Shown: positions 33,530 to 41,981, counted from the first letter of the stretch. The stretch is DNA of 64,000 nt from Actinoplanes sp. N902-109 (GCF_000389965.1 NC_021191.1:5829501-5893500); one strand, 5' to 3'. Program-made: numbers and translations. The notes: generated by a model not told the origin, from the letters alone.

Positions 33530-33733
33530 ATGGCTGAACCCCCTGAGCAACTGCGCTACCGGCTGATCACCGGCCCCGACGACGCCGAGTTCTGCGCCCG
33601 GATCAGTGGGCTCCTGGACCAGGGCTACCGGCTGTACGGCTCACCGGCGCTGACCTACGACGGCGCCCAGGTCATCGCCGCGCAGGCGGTGGTGCTGCCG
33701 GGGCCGGACGAACCCACGAGCATCGCGCGCTGA
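33530..33733 (+). CDS. DUF1737 domain protein
   Basis: A 67-residue protein consisting of one DUF1737 domain: YRLITGPDDAEFCARISGLLDQGYRLYGSPALTYDG and a final AAQAVVL strand. Members are small alpha/beta proteins without a known activity. ATG at 33530, or the GTG just before it. The stop is 13 bases from the stop of the convergent repeat-tailed gene. Confidence 0.85.
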   Translation: MAEPPEQLRYRLITGPDDAEFCARISGLLDQGYRLYGSPALTYDGAQVIAAQAVVLPGPDEPTSIAR

Positions 33734-33746
33734 CGACCGCCGGATG

Positions 33747-34379
33747 TCAGCCGCTTCCGGCGCAGTCGGTCTCCGCGCTGCCAGTCTCCGCGCCGTCGGT
33801 CTCCGCGCTGCCGGTCTCCGCGCCGCCGGTCTCCGCGCCGCCGGTCTCCGCGCCGCCGGTCTCCGCGCCGCCGGTCTCCGCGCCGCCGGTCTCCGCGCTG
33901 CCGGTCTCCGGGCCGGGTCGGGATCGAGTGGCGTGGCTGGACGCCAGCCACGCTGTCCAGTGCAGCAGCTGATCCCGTTGCCGCCGGCCGGCACGCCGCA
34001 GCGAGGCGAAGTCGGCCACGGCGACATCGAGGCGGCCGAACGTCATCCCGGGGTGGCGACCGGGCGGTGGCGTCCAGTCGCTGATGGCGACGACCAGGCA
34101 CATCCACGAAGCCTCCGGGGAGCCCTCGTAGAGATACGCAAGCAGGGCGAACGACTTGTCGTCCCGCGGATGGAGGTCGTGCGCCTTGCGGCTGAACCCA
34201 CGCTGCTCGGCGGTGCTGATCAGCTTCAGCAGCTCGTCGCCGGAAACGACGCGCACGTCAGCGGGCACCGGCCAGCCGAGCCATGACTGCACCGACTTCC
34301 GCTTGACACCGAGACTGCGCAATCCAACGACGAACGGCTTCAGGATTGTCCGCCAAGCTCGTTGTCTGGGGGCATGCAA
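33747..34379 (-). CDS. Hypothetical protein with a pentapeptide-repeat tail
   Basis: A protein of about 180-210 residues with no recognised family. The body (about residues 30-155) looks like a real folded domain (VRVVSGDELLKLISTAE, SFALLAYLYEGS, CLVVAISDWTPPPG, LDVAVADFASLRRAG). The last 50 residues are about ten copies of (G/S)AETG. The TTG at 34379 gives the longest form, but a GTG at 34292 behind GCGGAAG gives a more convincing N-terminus. The tail is encoded by a 15-bp tandem repeat and can be expected to vary in length between strains. Confidence 0.6.
   Translation of the reverse strand: MHAPRQRAWRTILKPFVVGLRSLGVKRKSVQSWLGWPVPADVRVVSGDELLKLISTAEQRGFSRKAHDLHPRDDKSFALLAYLYEGSPEASWMCLVVAISDWTPPPGRHPGMTFGRLDVAVADFASLRRAGRRQRDQLLHWTAWLASSHATRSRPGPETGSAETGGAETGGAETGGAETGGAETGGAETGSAETDGAETGSAETDCAGSG
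33766..33915. repeat. 15-bp tandem repeat, ten units
   Basis: Ten consecutive copies of CCGGTCTCCGCGCCG with only a few substitutions; the middle five are identical. The unit length is a multiple of three, so it keeps the minus-strand frame open and encodes the G-A-E-T-G repeats of the surrounding gene. Confidence 0.9.
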
Positions 34380-34471
34380 AGGGGCGCTCCCTTCCTGCCC
34401 GCCCAGCTATGGCCGGCGCAGCGTGTACGCCGGGTTGCCGCCGCAAGAGACAGGCAGGTGAGTGTGGCTGG

Positions 34472-35284
34472 TCATGGCACTGGCAGGACGGGGCGCACCG
34501 GTGTTTCGCCGACGAGACCGCCCTCGTAGACCGTCTCGGCCAGGGTGGGGTCGCGGTAGGCAGTGGCCAGGGTGATCCAGGACAGGAACCCGCCGGCACC
34601 GCCGCACAGTGCGCTGCCGCCATCACCGCCGCACAGCACGGCCGGGTCGGTGGTGAATTCCGCTCGGTACGGGTCGTCGCCGATGACGAGTCCGAAGAAG
34701 GTGGGATCCTGGATCAGCGGGACGTCACCGTAGGGCTCGCCGTCAGGGTATTCGTCGCCCCAGCGGAACAGCGTGGTCGCTCCGGCACCGCAGTCGTACT
34801 CCCACTCGTCCGGTGTGGGCGGCCGCAGGCCTCGCCATTCCAGCCTGGCCATGACGGATTCATGGTCGTCGGTGCCGTCGTGCTCGGCTGTCAACAACGA
34901 GTCGGCGGCAACCGAGCGCACAGCGACCAGCCGAGCCGGGAGGGTCGCCCGGCGCGTGGGCGACATCTGTTCAGCCAGGAAGCGGTGGATCGGCTCGGGC
35001 ACCGAATATTCGGCTACCGCCTCCGCGAAATCGCGCCGCTGGCCGGAGGTGGGAACGAACCTCGCGGGATCGTAACCCAGCTCCACGGTGCCGCCGGGCA
35101 CCAACGCGTACCGGATTCCGTCCCGCTCGAACAGCGCCACCCGCCCGCTCCGACCGGCGTAGTCATGGGCATTGACCGACACCAGCGCAGCCCCCACGTC
35201 ACGAGCGACAGCGCCGGCAACGGCGACAGCACGAGCATCGGAGAGGGCCAGCCACCCGTCCAAGGTAAGATCGACATGCGACAT
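34472..35284 (-). CDS. FGE-sulfatase (SUMF1)-like domain protein
   Basis: A 270-residue protein. Its centre has the hallmark of the formylglycine-generating enzyme fold, W-R-G-L-R-P-P-T-P-D-E-W-E-Y-D-C-G-A-G-A, then L-F-R-W-G-D-E-Y-P-D-G. The N-terminal 100 residues (DGWLALSDARAVAVAGAVAR, then ERDGIRYALVPGGTVELGYDP) look like the entry strands of that fold. The copper-binding cysteine pair of true FGE enzymes is not evident; two Cys-Gly-Gly motifs occur instead near the C-terminus. No sulfatase is nearby. ATG at 35284. Activity unknown. Confidence 0.7.
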   Translation of the reverse strand: MSHVDLTLDGWLALSDARAVAVAGAVARDVGAALVSVNAHDYAGRSGRVALFERDGIRYALVPGGTVELGYDPARFVPTSGQRRDFAEAVAEYSVPEPIHRFLAEQMSPTRRATLPARLVAVRSVAADSLLTAEHDGTDDHESVMARLEWRGLRPPTPDEWEYDCGAGATTLFRWGDEYPDGEPYGDVPLIQDPTFFGLVIGDDPYRAEFTTDPAVLCGGDGGSALCGGAGGFLSWITLATAYRDPTLAETVYEGGLVGETPVRPVLPVP

Positions 35285-35364
35285 ACGGGCATTATGCAAA
35301 CAGCCGGCACGTCGGCACGGACACGCCGGCATCGCAGCAGATCGGTGCGTCGGCTGTCCAGCGG

Positions 35365-35934
35365 CTACTGTGCCGGCGCGTTGTGGAGCACCTGGCGCAC
35401 TTGCATGAGCGCGAACCCGAGCAAGTTGAGGCCCCGCCAGCGAGCCGGGTCGGAGGCGGCGCGGTCGTCGCGAGCCAGCCCGATACCCCAGATCCGGTCC
35501 ACCGGGCTGGCCTCCACCAGAACCCGTCGGCCGGTACGGAGCAGGAACGCCCGCAGATCGGCGTGCTGGCCGAACTTGGCGCAGTTGCCGGCCACGACGA
35601 TGTCGAAACGGTGCTCGTCCCACGTCTGTTGATCGAAGCCGCTGACCCGGCCGCCGAGCGCCTTGGCCGCGTGCGGATGCGGCGCCGCCAGCACCCGCTC
35701 AGCCATCGCATCGTCCCCGAACAAGGTGGCCTTGCGCCACATCATGTAGTGCTCGGCGGTGGCGAACACCAGACCGTCGGCAGTGAACGGCGCCGCCCAC
35801 CACTGACTCAAGCAGCCAGCGCCGGCACTGCCGTCGCGCTCCGGCTGATGCCCCCAGAAGAACAGGTACTTCATCCGATCGCCCCGCGCCTGCGCGGTGA
35901 CCAGATCAGCGACGCTACGACGGGAAGCCAGCAT
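35365..35934 (-). CDS. NADAR family protein (YbiA-like)
   Basis: A 189-residue protein of the NADAR family, which handles ADP-ribose- or riboflavin-intermediate-related N-glycosides. It shows the entry motif YLFFWGHQP, C-L-S-Q-W-W, F-A-T-A-E-H-Y-M-M-W-R-K-A and the end motif D-R-I-W-G-I-G-L. The first 20 residues (RRSVADLVTAQARGDR) match the N-terminal helix of many actinobacterial members, so the ATG at 35934 is used rather than 35874. NADAR genes are often found in defence or NAD-metabolism neighbourhoods; here the neighbours are orphans. Confidence 0.9.
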   Translation of the reverse strand: MLASRRSVADLVTAQARGDRMKYLFFWGHQPERDGSAGAGCLSQWWAAPFTADGLVFATAEHYMMWRKATLFGDDAMAERVLAAPHPHAAKALGGRVSGFDQQTWDEHRFDIVVAGNCAKFGQHADLRAFLLRTGRRVLVEASPVDRIWGIGLARDDRAASDPARWRGLNLLGFALMQVRQVLHNAPAQ

Positions 35935-36191
35935 GATCGCCAGTGTGCTCGACCAGGCCTGCAGCGTGCTACCGGTTTTGGTCGAGCGGCTCTTCGGCCG
36001 GTGACGGCGGCGTCCGGGCCGTGGGATCGCCCGGAGGCCAGCTGCTTCACATTGTCATGCAATGAACGTGCAGCGCCGCTTTCGGCGCACACCTCGGATC
36101 GCGGCAGAAGTGCGTACGCTTCCGAGCGACGGCCCATGACGACCCGCTGTCAACCGTGACGTCACGCAGCGATACCGCTACTCTGCCCATC

Positions 36192-36551
36192 ATGGATCTT
36201 GCGTTTGCGCGGCGGTTCACCGACGAATGGGTGGCGGCGTGGAACTCTCATGACCTTGAGCGCATCCTGGCGCTCTACACCGACGACGTCGTGTTCTCCT
36301 CTCCCAAGATCGTGCAGTTTCTCGGCGTCGAGTCCGGACAGGTACGCGGAAAAGACCAGCTGCGCGCGTACTGGTCGAAAGGCTTGGCCCTGCTGCCAGA
36401 TCTGCACTTTACCGTCGAAGACGTACGGGTCTCGATCGACAGCCTGGTCATCAATTACCGCAATGAACGCGATCATGCCGTCTCGGAGGCACTGACCTTT
36501 CGTGACGGGCAGGTGTGCTACGGGTTCGGCGCGTACGAGGAGAACGGATGA
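36192..36551 (+). CDS. SnoaL/NTF2-like protein
   Basis: A 119-residue cone-shaped NTF2-fold protein: FARRFTDEWVAAWNSHDLERILALYTDDVVF at the start, then G-K-D-Q-L-R-A-Y-W and a set of beta strands. The family includes small-molecule isomerases, cyclases and hydrolases; no catalytic residue can be assigned. ATG at 36192 is preferred because it starts the first family helix; an upstream start at 36156 adds 12 poorly conserved residues. Confidence 0.85.
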   Translation: MDLAFARRFTDEWVAAWNSHDLERILALYTDDVVFSSPKIVQFLGVESGQVRGKDQLRAYWSKGLALLPDLHFTVEDVRVSIDSLVINYRNERDHAVSEALTFRDGQVCYGFGAYEENG

Positions 36552-36694
36552 GAACCCCAGGCCCGCCGCCGCTCGGCGCCACCATGCTGGCACCTGCAAG
36601 CGCACAGGACACGAGTCATATCGACGTGCCTGCCCCGCACGTCGGCAGAAGTGCGCACCCACCCTTTCCGGTTGACGCTTAAGTCCAGGAAGCC

Positions 36695-37206
36695 ATGATG
36701 GAGCAGAGACTGCTGGACACCATCCGAGGCACCAAGAGGGTCGCCGATGCGCTCACTCTCTTTGACTTCGAGTCCGGTCGAGCCCAGGACGGGCCGGCGG
36801 AGTTGGTGACTTCACCCGCGGAGAACCACTGGAGTCGATAGCGGGCGACAGCTCCGGCGGTTCCTTCCTGTTGGCCGGGACCGGCGTAGTACGGCCGGTT
36901 CTCTATGTCGGCTCGGAAGGCGAAGGTGGCCTGATCGCGACGAACCTCCGTGACGCCCTGGCTCTGATCGTCGGCGTGTCCAGTTTGCAAGACGCCACAC
37001 CGTTTCCCATCGACGACGGCGGCCGACGCCTGCTCGATTTTCTGGCCCGCACGGATGACGAGATTCGCGAAGTATGGCCGGAGCTTGACGATGACCGTGA
37101 CAGAGTGCGTCTGGCACTCGGGCTGCCGCCAGTGAACGAGGCTCTTCTCCAGTCCTTGCATACGCGAGACGCGCCATCGATAAGCGGGCGGCTCGGTTTG
37201 TTCTAA
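36695..37206 (+). pseudogene. Frameshifted conserved hypothetical gene
   Basis: Two overlapping plus-strand pieces read as one protein if one base is added near 36825. Piece 1 starts at the ATG at 36695 or 36698, gives MEQRLLDTIRGTKRVADAL and ends at TAG 36839-36841. Piece 2, in another frame, runs from about 36826 (PLESIAGDSSGGSFLLAGTG, then LYVGSEGEGGLIA) to TAA near 37206. The join (GAG AA then CCA CTG GAG) lies inside a block that is continuous in related proteins as I recall them. It recalls immunity/SMI1-like small proteins, but the family is not certain. Either a decayed gene or a sequencing error. Confidence 0.65.
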
Positions 37207-37301
37207 CCTCGCCACCGACGTGAGCAGGTGCGGGTCGCGACAGATCCGTGTATGTGCTCCGTACCGGCGCGAGTGACGGGCTCACGAGTCGGCATGAAGC
37301 A

Positions 37302-37811
37302 TCAGTGCGCTGCGAGCCAACGGCGAATCACGGCGAAGTCCGCGTCACCAAGGCCGGCGAACGGATCGACCCGGTGCAGCAGTGCCGCGTACGGGAAGTG
37401 AGCTCGGACCCACCGCCGGTCGGTGTCGGTGATCTCATCGTCGAGCCAGATGTAAGGACGCATGCCCGCCCATCTCGCCAGGTAAGCCGTCTTCCAATGC
37501 AGCCCGCGTCCCGTTTCGTGGTCCTCATCAGGAAAGTCGACGACGGGTAACCGAGGGAGACCCAGCCGCGGCGCGATGACGTCGTTGGCATCATCCATCC
37601 AGGACGTTGCCCAGACCAGTTGGCAGCCCAAGGCCAGCAACTTGGAACCGTCCGCCGGGTCAAGACGCTCTATGAGCGGATTTCTGTTCTCCTCAGCCGC
37701 CCCGGTGCCCTCGTTCGTGGCCAACGCGCGGGCCGCCGCGCGAACACGTAGAGGAATCAGCGGGCCGTCGACATCCAGGAACAGCAGCGGGCGGTCAGGG
37801 CCGGCGATCAT
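37302..37811 (-). CDS. HAD-like hydrolase domain protein
   Basis: A 169-residue protein of the HAD superfamily: motif I L-L-F-L-D-V-D-G-P, motif II-like V-W-A-T-S-W-M-D-D-A-N, and a late acidic I-W-L-D-D-E motif. The middle has L-P-V-V-D-F-P-D-E-D. It is close to the short secondary-metabolism-type HAD proteins of streptomycetes and relatives. ATG at 37811. Substrate unknown. Confidence 0.85.
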   Translation of the reverse strand: MIAGPDRPLLFLDVDGPLIPLRVRAAARALATNEGTGAAEENRNPLIERLDPADGSKLLALGCQLVWATSWMDDANDVIAPRLGLPRLPVVDFPDEDHETGRGLHWKTAYLARWAGMRPYIWLDDEITDTDRRWVRAHFPYAALLHRVDPFAGLGDADFAVIRRWLAAH

Positions 37812-37971
37812 CCCGGCAATCTACCGGACCGGTGACACCGCCGACCGGCTCCAGTGCATCACCTGTGATGCGCGCACAACCGGCGATGCGCACCGTCGGC
37901 GGCAAATCAATGCGGGTCGGCAAAGCTAACGGCTGCTCGATTTTAACCTTTTTCCATGATAGGTCGACCTC

Positions 37972-38150
37972 ATGCGAGTCGGCGCTTGTCAGACGCCCGA
38001 GATCCTCGACGATATCGACGCGGCCCCGCGTATCACGCACGACTTCGCGGAGCAGGCGGATGCACCGGCGGTCGACCTGCTGCTGTTTCTGGAGTGCTTC
38101 TTGCAGCGATACCTGGTCTTACATCCCCTCATCCGCATGAACGCGCGTAG
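37972..38150 (+). pseudogene. Truncated carbon-nitrogen hydrolase (nitrilase) remnant
   Basis: From the ATG at 37972 the frame reads MRVGACQTPEILDDIDAA, then DFAEQADAPAVDLLLFLECF. This is the N-terminal 50 residues of a nitrilase-superfamily amidohydrolase, including the region of the catalytic Glu; the normal L-L-L-F-P-E-C-F is L-L-L-F-L-E-C-F here. After about residue 55 the similarity stops and the frame continues in unrelated Arg-rich sequence. The Lys and Cys of the catalytic triad are missing. It is a gene fragment. Confidence 0.7.
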
Positions 38151-38460
38151 CCGACGACTACGTTGCGCGCCGGGCGCCGGCGGTCGGCGCGCTCCGTCGA
38201 CGGCAGATCAATGCATCGTCGGCGTGGTCGCACCATGACCGCTGCGTCAGCCGGACAGCATCAGCCGCCAGGGCATTTGTTGCAACGGATTAGACGAGGT
38301 AGTCATCTGTCCCACGGTGTTGAGATGGTCACATGCATCGCTCTGTTATTGAATCGCCGCTCAGTCATATCTGACGCTGTGCGCGAGGTGGCCATGCTTA
38401 TCTGCCCTGCAGAGAACGCCGTTGATCTGGCTGGCCGCACATGATTGCCGGAGGGTGAAT
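38151..38460. other. Intergenic region after the nitrilase fragment
   Basis: About 310 bases of lower GC than the surroundings. No gene is recognised. The promoter of the following DUF4760-like gene should lie in its right half. A GGAGGG ribosome binding site at about 38450 belongs to that gene. Confidence 0.5.
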
Positions 38461-38991
38461 GTGAAAGCTCCCGACGTCGTCGCGATAGTTGTCAACATCG
38501 CAGCGGTGGTGATCAACTTCTGTGCCCTATTCTTCGTCGGTCTGCAAGTACAGCTCGCTCGACGTGCGTTGAAAGAATCCGCTGAGGGCCAGGAAAGGGA
38601 ACGATTAAGGCTGCGCAAACAGGCCACCATCGAGATGGCCGCCAGCACGGAACGATACGAGGAAGCCATGAAGGCCAGACTTCCATGGAATGACCGGGAT
38701 CGGAAACAGATGGCCGAATTTCTCGAGGAAGCCTGGGGTGACACCGAGAAAATGACTCTGGTGCGGGCTTACGTCAATCACCTGGAAGATCTCGCGGTAG
38801 GCGTGAAGGCAGGCGTCTACGATCTGGAAACAGTATATATGCTATCCGGCGGTCGGCTCATTGCTGCAGGTGAAGGGTTCGCCGGCTACGTCGCCCGGAT
38901 TCGCAGTGAACTGAAGAGCCCGGACGTCTACGAGTACTTCGAGGATCTTGTGGCGAAACTCAAGGCTCGTCAAGACAGTCTTTCTGACTGA
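38461..38991 (+). CDS. DUF4760-like membrane-anchored protein
   Basis: A 176-residue protein with one N-terminal membrane helix (VVAIVVNIAAVVINFCALFFVGL). A charged coiled-coil stretch (QLARRALKESAEGQERERLRLRKQA) and a cytosolic helical domain follow (ASTERYEEAMKARLPWNDRD, then YVNHLEDLAVGVKAGVYDLETV). The layout matches DUF4760 proteins. GTG at 38461 sits six bases after GGAGGG. Base composition is lower in GC than its neighbours, consistent with recent acquisition. Function unknown. Confidence 0.75.
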   Translation: MKAPDVVAIVVNIAAVVINFCALFFVGLQVQLARRALKESAEGQERERLRLRKQATIEMAASTERYEEAMKARLPWNDRDRKQMAEFLEEAWGDTEKMTLVRAYVNHLEDLAVGVKAGVYDLETVYMLSGGRLIAAGEGFAGYVARIRSELKSPDVYEYFEDLVAKLKARQDSLSD

Positions 38992-39474
38992 CCGCTGAGC
39001 AACCTGTCATTTATCATGGCCGATGGCATGATGCTGTAAGTCCGCCTCAGCTGAACTGCGTCCGCGCAACTGCCTGCAGCGCACTTCACGTCGGCAAATC
39101 CGCGCACGCGAACCGCGCGCGGCTTTGTCACTGCTCGCACGTCGCGTGGGCGCAGGGCTGTGAACCTCGTCAGTACTTGCGAGTGGTTATAGTCCGCGAC
39201 TGGCTCCGGCTGATGCGAACACTGCGGTACGCGATTGCTGCCACACCGCGCCGTGAGCAGCGAGCATGTCATGTGGTGTCCAGACCCATGCTGCGGCGGT
39301 GTCAGGCGAGAGCTGCGCGGCCCGATACGGCTTCAGCGGGAGCTCGCCGCCCGATCGCTACGGCGCGGCGGCCACCACGTCCACGGCGCCGGAAGCACAC
39401 GAGCGCCGGGGCGCCCGACGGCTGGCCGCCGGACGCCGGGTGAAGGCGAATGCCCGCGCCGGGCGGGCGCCGAC
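38992..39474. other. Intergenic region without a recognised gene
   Basis: About 480 bases between the DUF4760-like gene and the repeat arrays. Its open frames are Arg/Ala-rich with no family resemblance. The left 200 bases are lower in GC (for example TGTCATTTATCATGGCCGATGG). Confidence 0.5.
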
Positions 39475-39558
39475 GAACGACGATCGTCCACGACGGAACG
39501 AACGCCCGCGAACGGCGATCGTCCACGACAGAACGAACGCCCGCGAACGACGATCGCC
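39475..39558. repeat. 35-bp tandem repeat, about 2.4 units
   Basis: Two full copies (39475-39509 and 39510-39544) and a partial third of a unit that begins GAACGACGATCGTCCACGAC. The copies differ at two positions. It adjoins the 20-bp repeat array. Confidence 0.8.
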
Positions 39559-39620
39559 GGCCAACGACGACAGGCCGCGAACCCGAGGCGCACGCCAACC
39601 GGTCGGGACCGCGAGCGCCA

Positions 39621-39880
39621 GCGGCGCAGGCAGGAGCGGCCCGACACAGGCAGGAGCGGCCCAGCGCAGGCAGGAGCGGCCCAGCGCAGGCAGGAGCGGC
39701 CCAGCGCAGGCAGGAGCGGCCCAGCGCAGGCAGGAGCGGCCCAGCGCAGGCAGGAGCGGCCCAGCGCAGGCAGGAGCGGCCCGGCGCAGGCAGGAGCGGC
39801 CCGGCGCAGGCAGGAGCGAGCCGGCGCAGGCGAGAGCGAGCCGGCGCAGGCGAGAGCGAGCCTGCACAGGCAAGAGCGGG
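39621..39880. repeat. 20-bp tandem repeat array, thirteen units
   Basis: Thirteen head-to-tail copies of CCAGCGCAGGCAGGAGCGGC. Copies 3 to 8 are identical and the end copies vary. The array stops about nine bases before the stop codon of mshC. There are no spacers between units, so it is a minisatellite, not CRISPR. It encodes nothing convincing in any frame. Confidence 0.95.
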
Positions 39881-39888
39881 CGGAGCTG

Positions 39889-41127
39889 TTACAGGCGGAC
39901 GCCGAGGAGGGCGTCGACGGTCTGGGCCATCAGGGCGGGGGCGGTGGGGTCGTCGCCGGTGCCGTTGAGGGTGGCTTCGGTCCAGGCGTCGACGACGGCC
40001 AGGGCGGTGGGGGCGTCGAGGTCGTTGTGCAGGGCTTCGCGGACGGCGGCGAGGAGGCCGGGGCCGGAGGGGCCGGCGGGGGCGGCTGCGGCGGAGCGCC
40101 AGCGGGCGAGGCGTTGTTCGCCGGCTTTGAGGACGTCGTCGGTCCACTGGCGGTCGGTGCGGTAGTGGCCGGTCAGCAGGCCCAGGCGCACGGCCATGGG
40201 GTCGACGCCGTCGCCGCGCAGGCGGGAGACGAAGACGAGGTTGCCCTTGGACTTGGACATCTTTTCGCCGTCGAGGCCGATCATGCCCGCGTGCACGTAG
40301 TGGGCCGCGAACGGGGCCTCGCCGGTGAGGCGTTCGGCGTGCGCGGCCGAGCACTCGTGGTGCGGGTAGAGCAGGTCGTTGCCGCCGCCCTGGACGTCGA
40401 TGCGGTTGCCGAGCAGGCCGAGAGCGATGGTGGCGCACTCGATGTGCCAGCCGGGGCGGCCGGGGCCCAGATCGCCGCCGTCCCAGGCGGGCTCGCCGTC
40501 GCGGGCGCCGCGCCACAGCAGCGGGTCGAGCGGGTCGCGCTTGCCGGGGCGTTCCGGGTCGCCGCCGCGCTCGGCGGAGAGCACGAGCATCTCGTCGCGC
40601 GACAGGTTGGATTCGTACCCGAAGCGGGGGGACGCGGCGATCGAGTAGTAGACGTCGCCCGTACCGTCGTCGAGGGTGTAGGCCGCACCGTCCTGGAGCA
40701 GCTCGCGCACGTGGGCAGCGATGGCCGGGATGGACTCGACGGCGCCGACGTAGTGCTGCGGCGGGATGATCCGCAGCGCCTCCATGTCCTCACGGAACAG
40801 GGCGGTCTCGCGCATGGCCAGCACGACCCAGTCCTCGCCGTCGCGGTTGGCGCGTTCCAGCAGCGGGTCGTCGATGTCGGTGACGTTCTGCACGTAGGTC
40901 ACCGCGATGCCGGCGTCGCGCCAGACCCGCTGCACCAGATCGAAGGTGATCATGGTGGCGGCGTGACCGAGGTGGGTGGCGTCGTACGGCGTGATGCCGC
41001 AGACGTACATGGTCGCGGCCGACCCGGCGGTGGTCGGGGCGGCCTCGCGGCGCGCCGAGTCGAACAGCAGCGGCGGGGTGGCTCGTCCCGGCAGCGTCGG
41101 CACCTCGTGCCCGGTCCATGCGTCCAT
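39889..41127 (-). CDS. mshC: Mycothiol ligase MshC
   Basis: Cysteine:1-D-myo-inosityl 2-amino-2-deoxy-alpha-D-glucopyranoside ligase, the ATP-dependent third step of mycothiol synthesis in actinobacteria. The 412-residue protein is a shortened cysteinyl-tRNA synthetase relative with Y-V-C-G-I-T-P-Y-D-A-T-H-L-G-H-A (zinc Cys and HIGH-type motif), GWHIECA and the K-M-S-K-S-K-G-N loop. It lacks the tRNA-binding C-terminus. ATG at 41127. It is the last gene of a leftward five-gene series with LLM, phosphatase, DUF3090 and SCO1664-like genes, and its stop abuts the 20-bp repeat array. Confidence 0.95.
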   Translation of the reverse strand: MDAWTGHEVPTLPGRATPPLLFDSARREAAPTTAGSAATMYVCGITPYDATHLGHAATMITFDLVQRVWRDAGIAVTYVQNVTDIDDPLLERANRDGEDWVVLAMRETALFREDMEALRIIPPQHYVGAVESIPAIAAHVRELLQDGAAYTLDDGTGDVYYSIAASPRFGYESNLSRDEMLVLSAERGGDPERPGKRDPLDPLLWRGARDGEPAWDGGDLGPGRPGWHIECATIALGLLGNRIDVQGGGNDLLYPHHECSAAHAERLTGEAPFAAHYVHAGMIGLDGEKMSKSKGNLVFVSRLRGDGVDPMAVRLGLLTGHYRTDRQWTDDVLKAGEQRLARWRSAAAAPAGPSGPGLLAAVREALHNDLDAPTALAVVDAWTEATLNGTGDDPTAPALMAQTVDALLGVRL

Positions 41128-41180
41128 GGTGCGAGCCTATCGAGCCCCTCCGACAGAAACCGGGGCACGTGAGTAAAGCC

Positions 41181-41981
41181 TCACACCGGCGGCCAGGGCA
41201 CGGCCGGCCACTCCTGCGGCGGGTCGGGGAACCGGCCCCGGCGCAGCAACCGGCGCACCCGCAGCCGGGTGTGCTGCACCTCGGAGATGGTCAGGTGTTC
41301 CTCGAGCTGCTCGCCCAGCGCGCCGTCGAGCCCGGCACCGAGGCGTTCCAGCACCTCGACCGCCTCCGGCGGCAGCGGCTTGCCGGTCCAGCCCCAGAGC
41401 ACCGTGCGCAGCTTGTTCTCCACGTGGAAACTGATGCCGTGGTCGACGCCGTGGATGCGGCCGTCCTCGGCGTAGAGCACGTGCCCGCCCTTGCGGTCGG
41501 CGTTGTTGAGCACCGCGTCGAGCACCGCCAGCCGGGCCAGCCGCGGGTCGTCGGCGTGCGCCAGCGCGTAGGCGTCACCGGCGTCGTCGCGGGCGTTGGC
41601 CACGGCGAGCCAGCCCTCGGGCACGTCGTAGGCCGGGACGAAGCCGATCAGCGCCTCCGCGTCCTCGGGCTCGTCGATCCACAGCTGGCAGGCCCCCGGG
41701 CCGAGCGGGCCGTCGCGCAGGATCGTCGGCGGCACGAAGCCCCAGCCGGTGGCCTGCGACACCAGGAACGCCGACACCTCGCGGCCGGCCAGCGTGCCGT
41801 CGGGGAAGTCCCACAGCGGACGCTCCCCCTGCACCGGCTTGTAGACGCAGCGCCGGGTGGTGCCGTCGAGGGTGATCTCGGCCCGCAGCGTGGTGTTGGA
41901 GGCATCCACGAGCCTGCCCTCCAGCTCCATGGCGCCCTGGGCGAGGAGCTCGAGCGCCTCGCCCTCGGTCAGCACGGTCAC
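41181..41981 (-). CDS. SCO1664-family protein (phosphatidylinositol kinase-like fold)
   Basis: A 266-residue conserved actinobacterial protein usually found beside mshC. It has features of an atypical kinase: A-E-I-T-L-D-G-T-T-R-R-C-V-Y-K-P near residue 40 (possible ATP-binding Lys), R-L-A-V-L-D-A-V-L-N-N-A-D-R-K-G-G-H (catalytic-loop-like) and H-G-V-D-H-G-I-S-F-H (D-x-G-like metal motif). The function is unproven. GTG at 41981 overlaps the stop of the DUF3090 gene (GTGA). Confidence 0.9.
   Translation of the reverse strand: MTVLTEGEALELLAQGAMELEGRLVDASNTTLRAEITLDGTTRRCVYKPVQGERPLWDFPDGTLAGREVSAFLVSQATGWGFVPPTILRDGPLGPGACQLWIDEPEDAEALIGFVPAYDVPEGWLAVANARDDAGDAYALAHADDPRLARLAVLDAVLNNADRKGGHVLYAEDGRIHGVDHGISFHVENKLRTVLWGWTGKPLPPEAVEVLERLGAGLDGALGEQLEEHLTISEVQHTRLRVRRLLRRGRFPDPPQEWPAVPWPPV

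Noticed and set aside
37795..38040. Small minus-strand gene of 81 codons
   Set aside because: It overlaps the antisense of the nitrilase fragment and the HAD start, lacks a ribosome binding site and shows no conserved pattern.
39621..39880. CRISPR array
   Set aside because: The 20-bp units are directly joined with no spacers, and there is no cas gene in the window.
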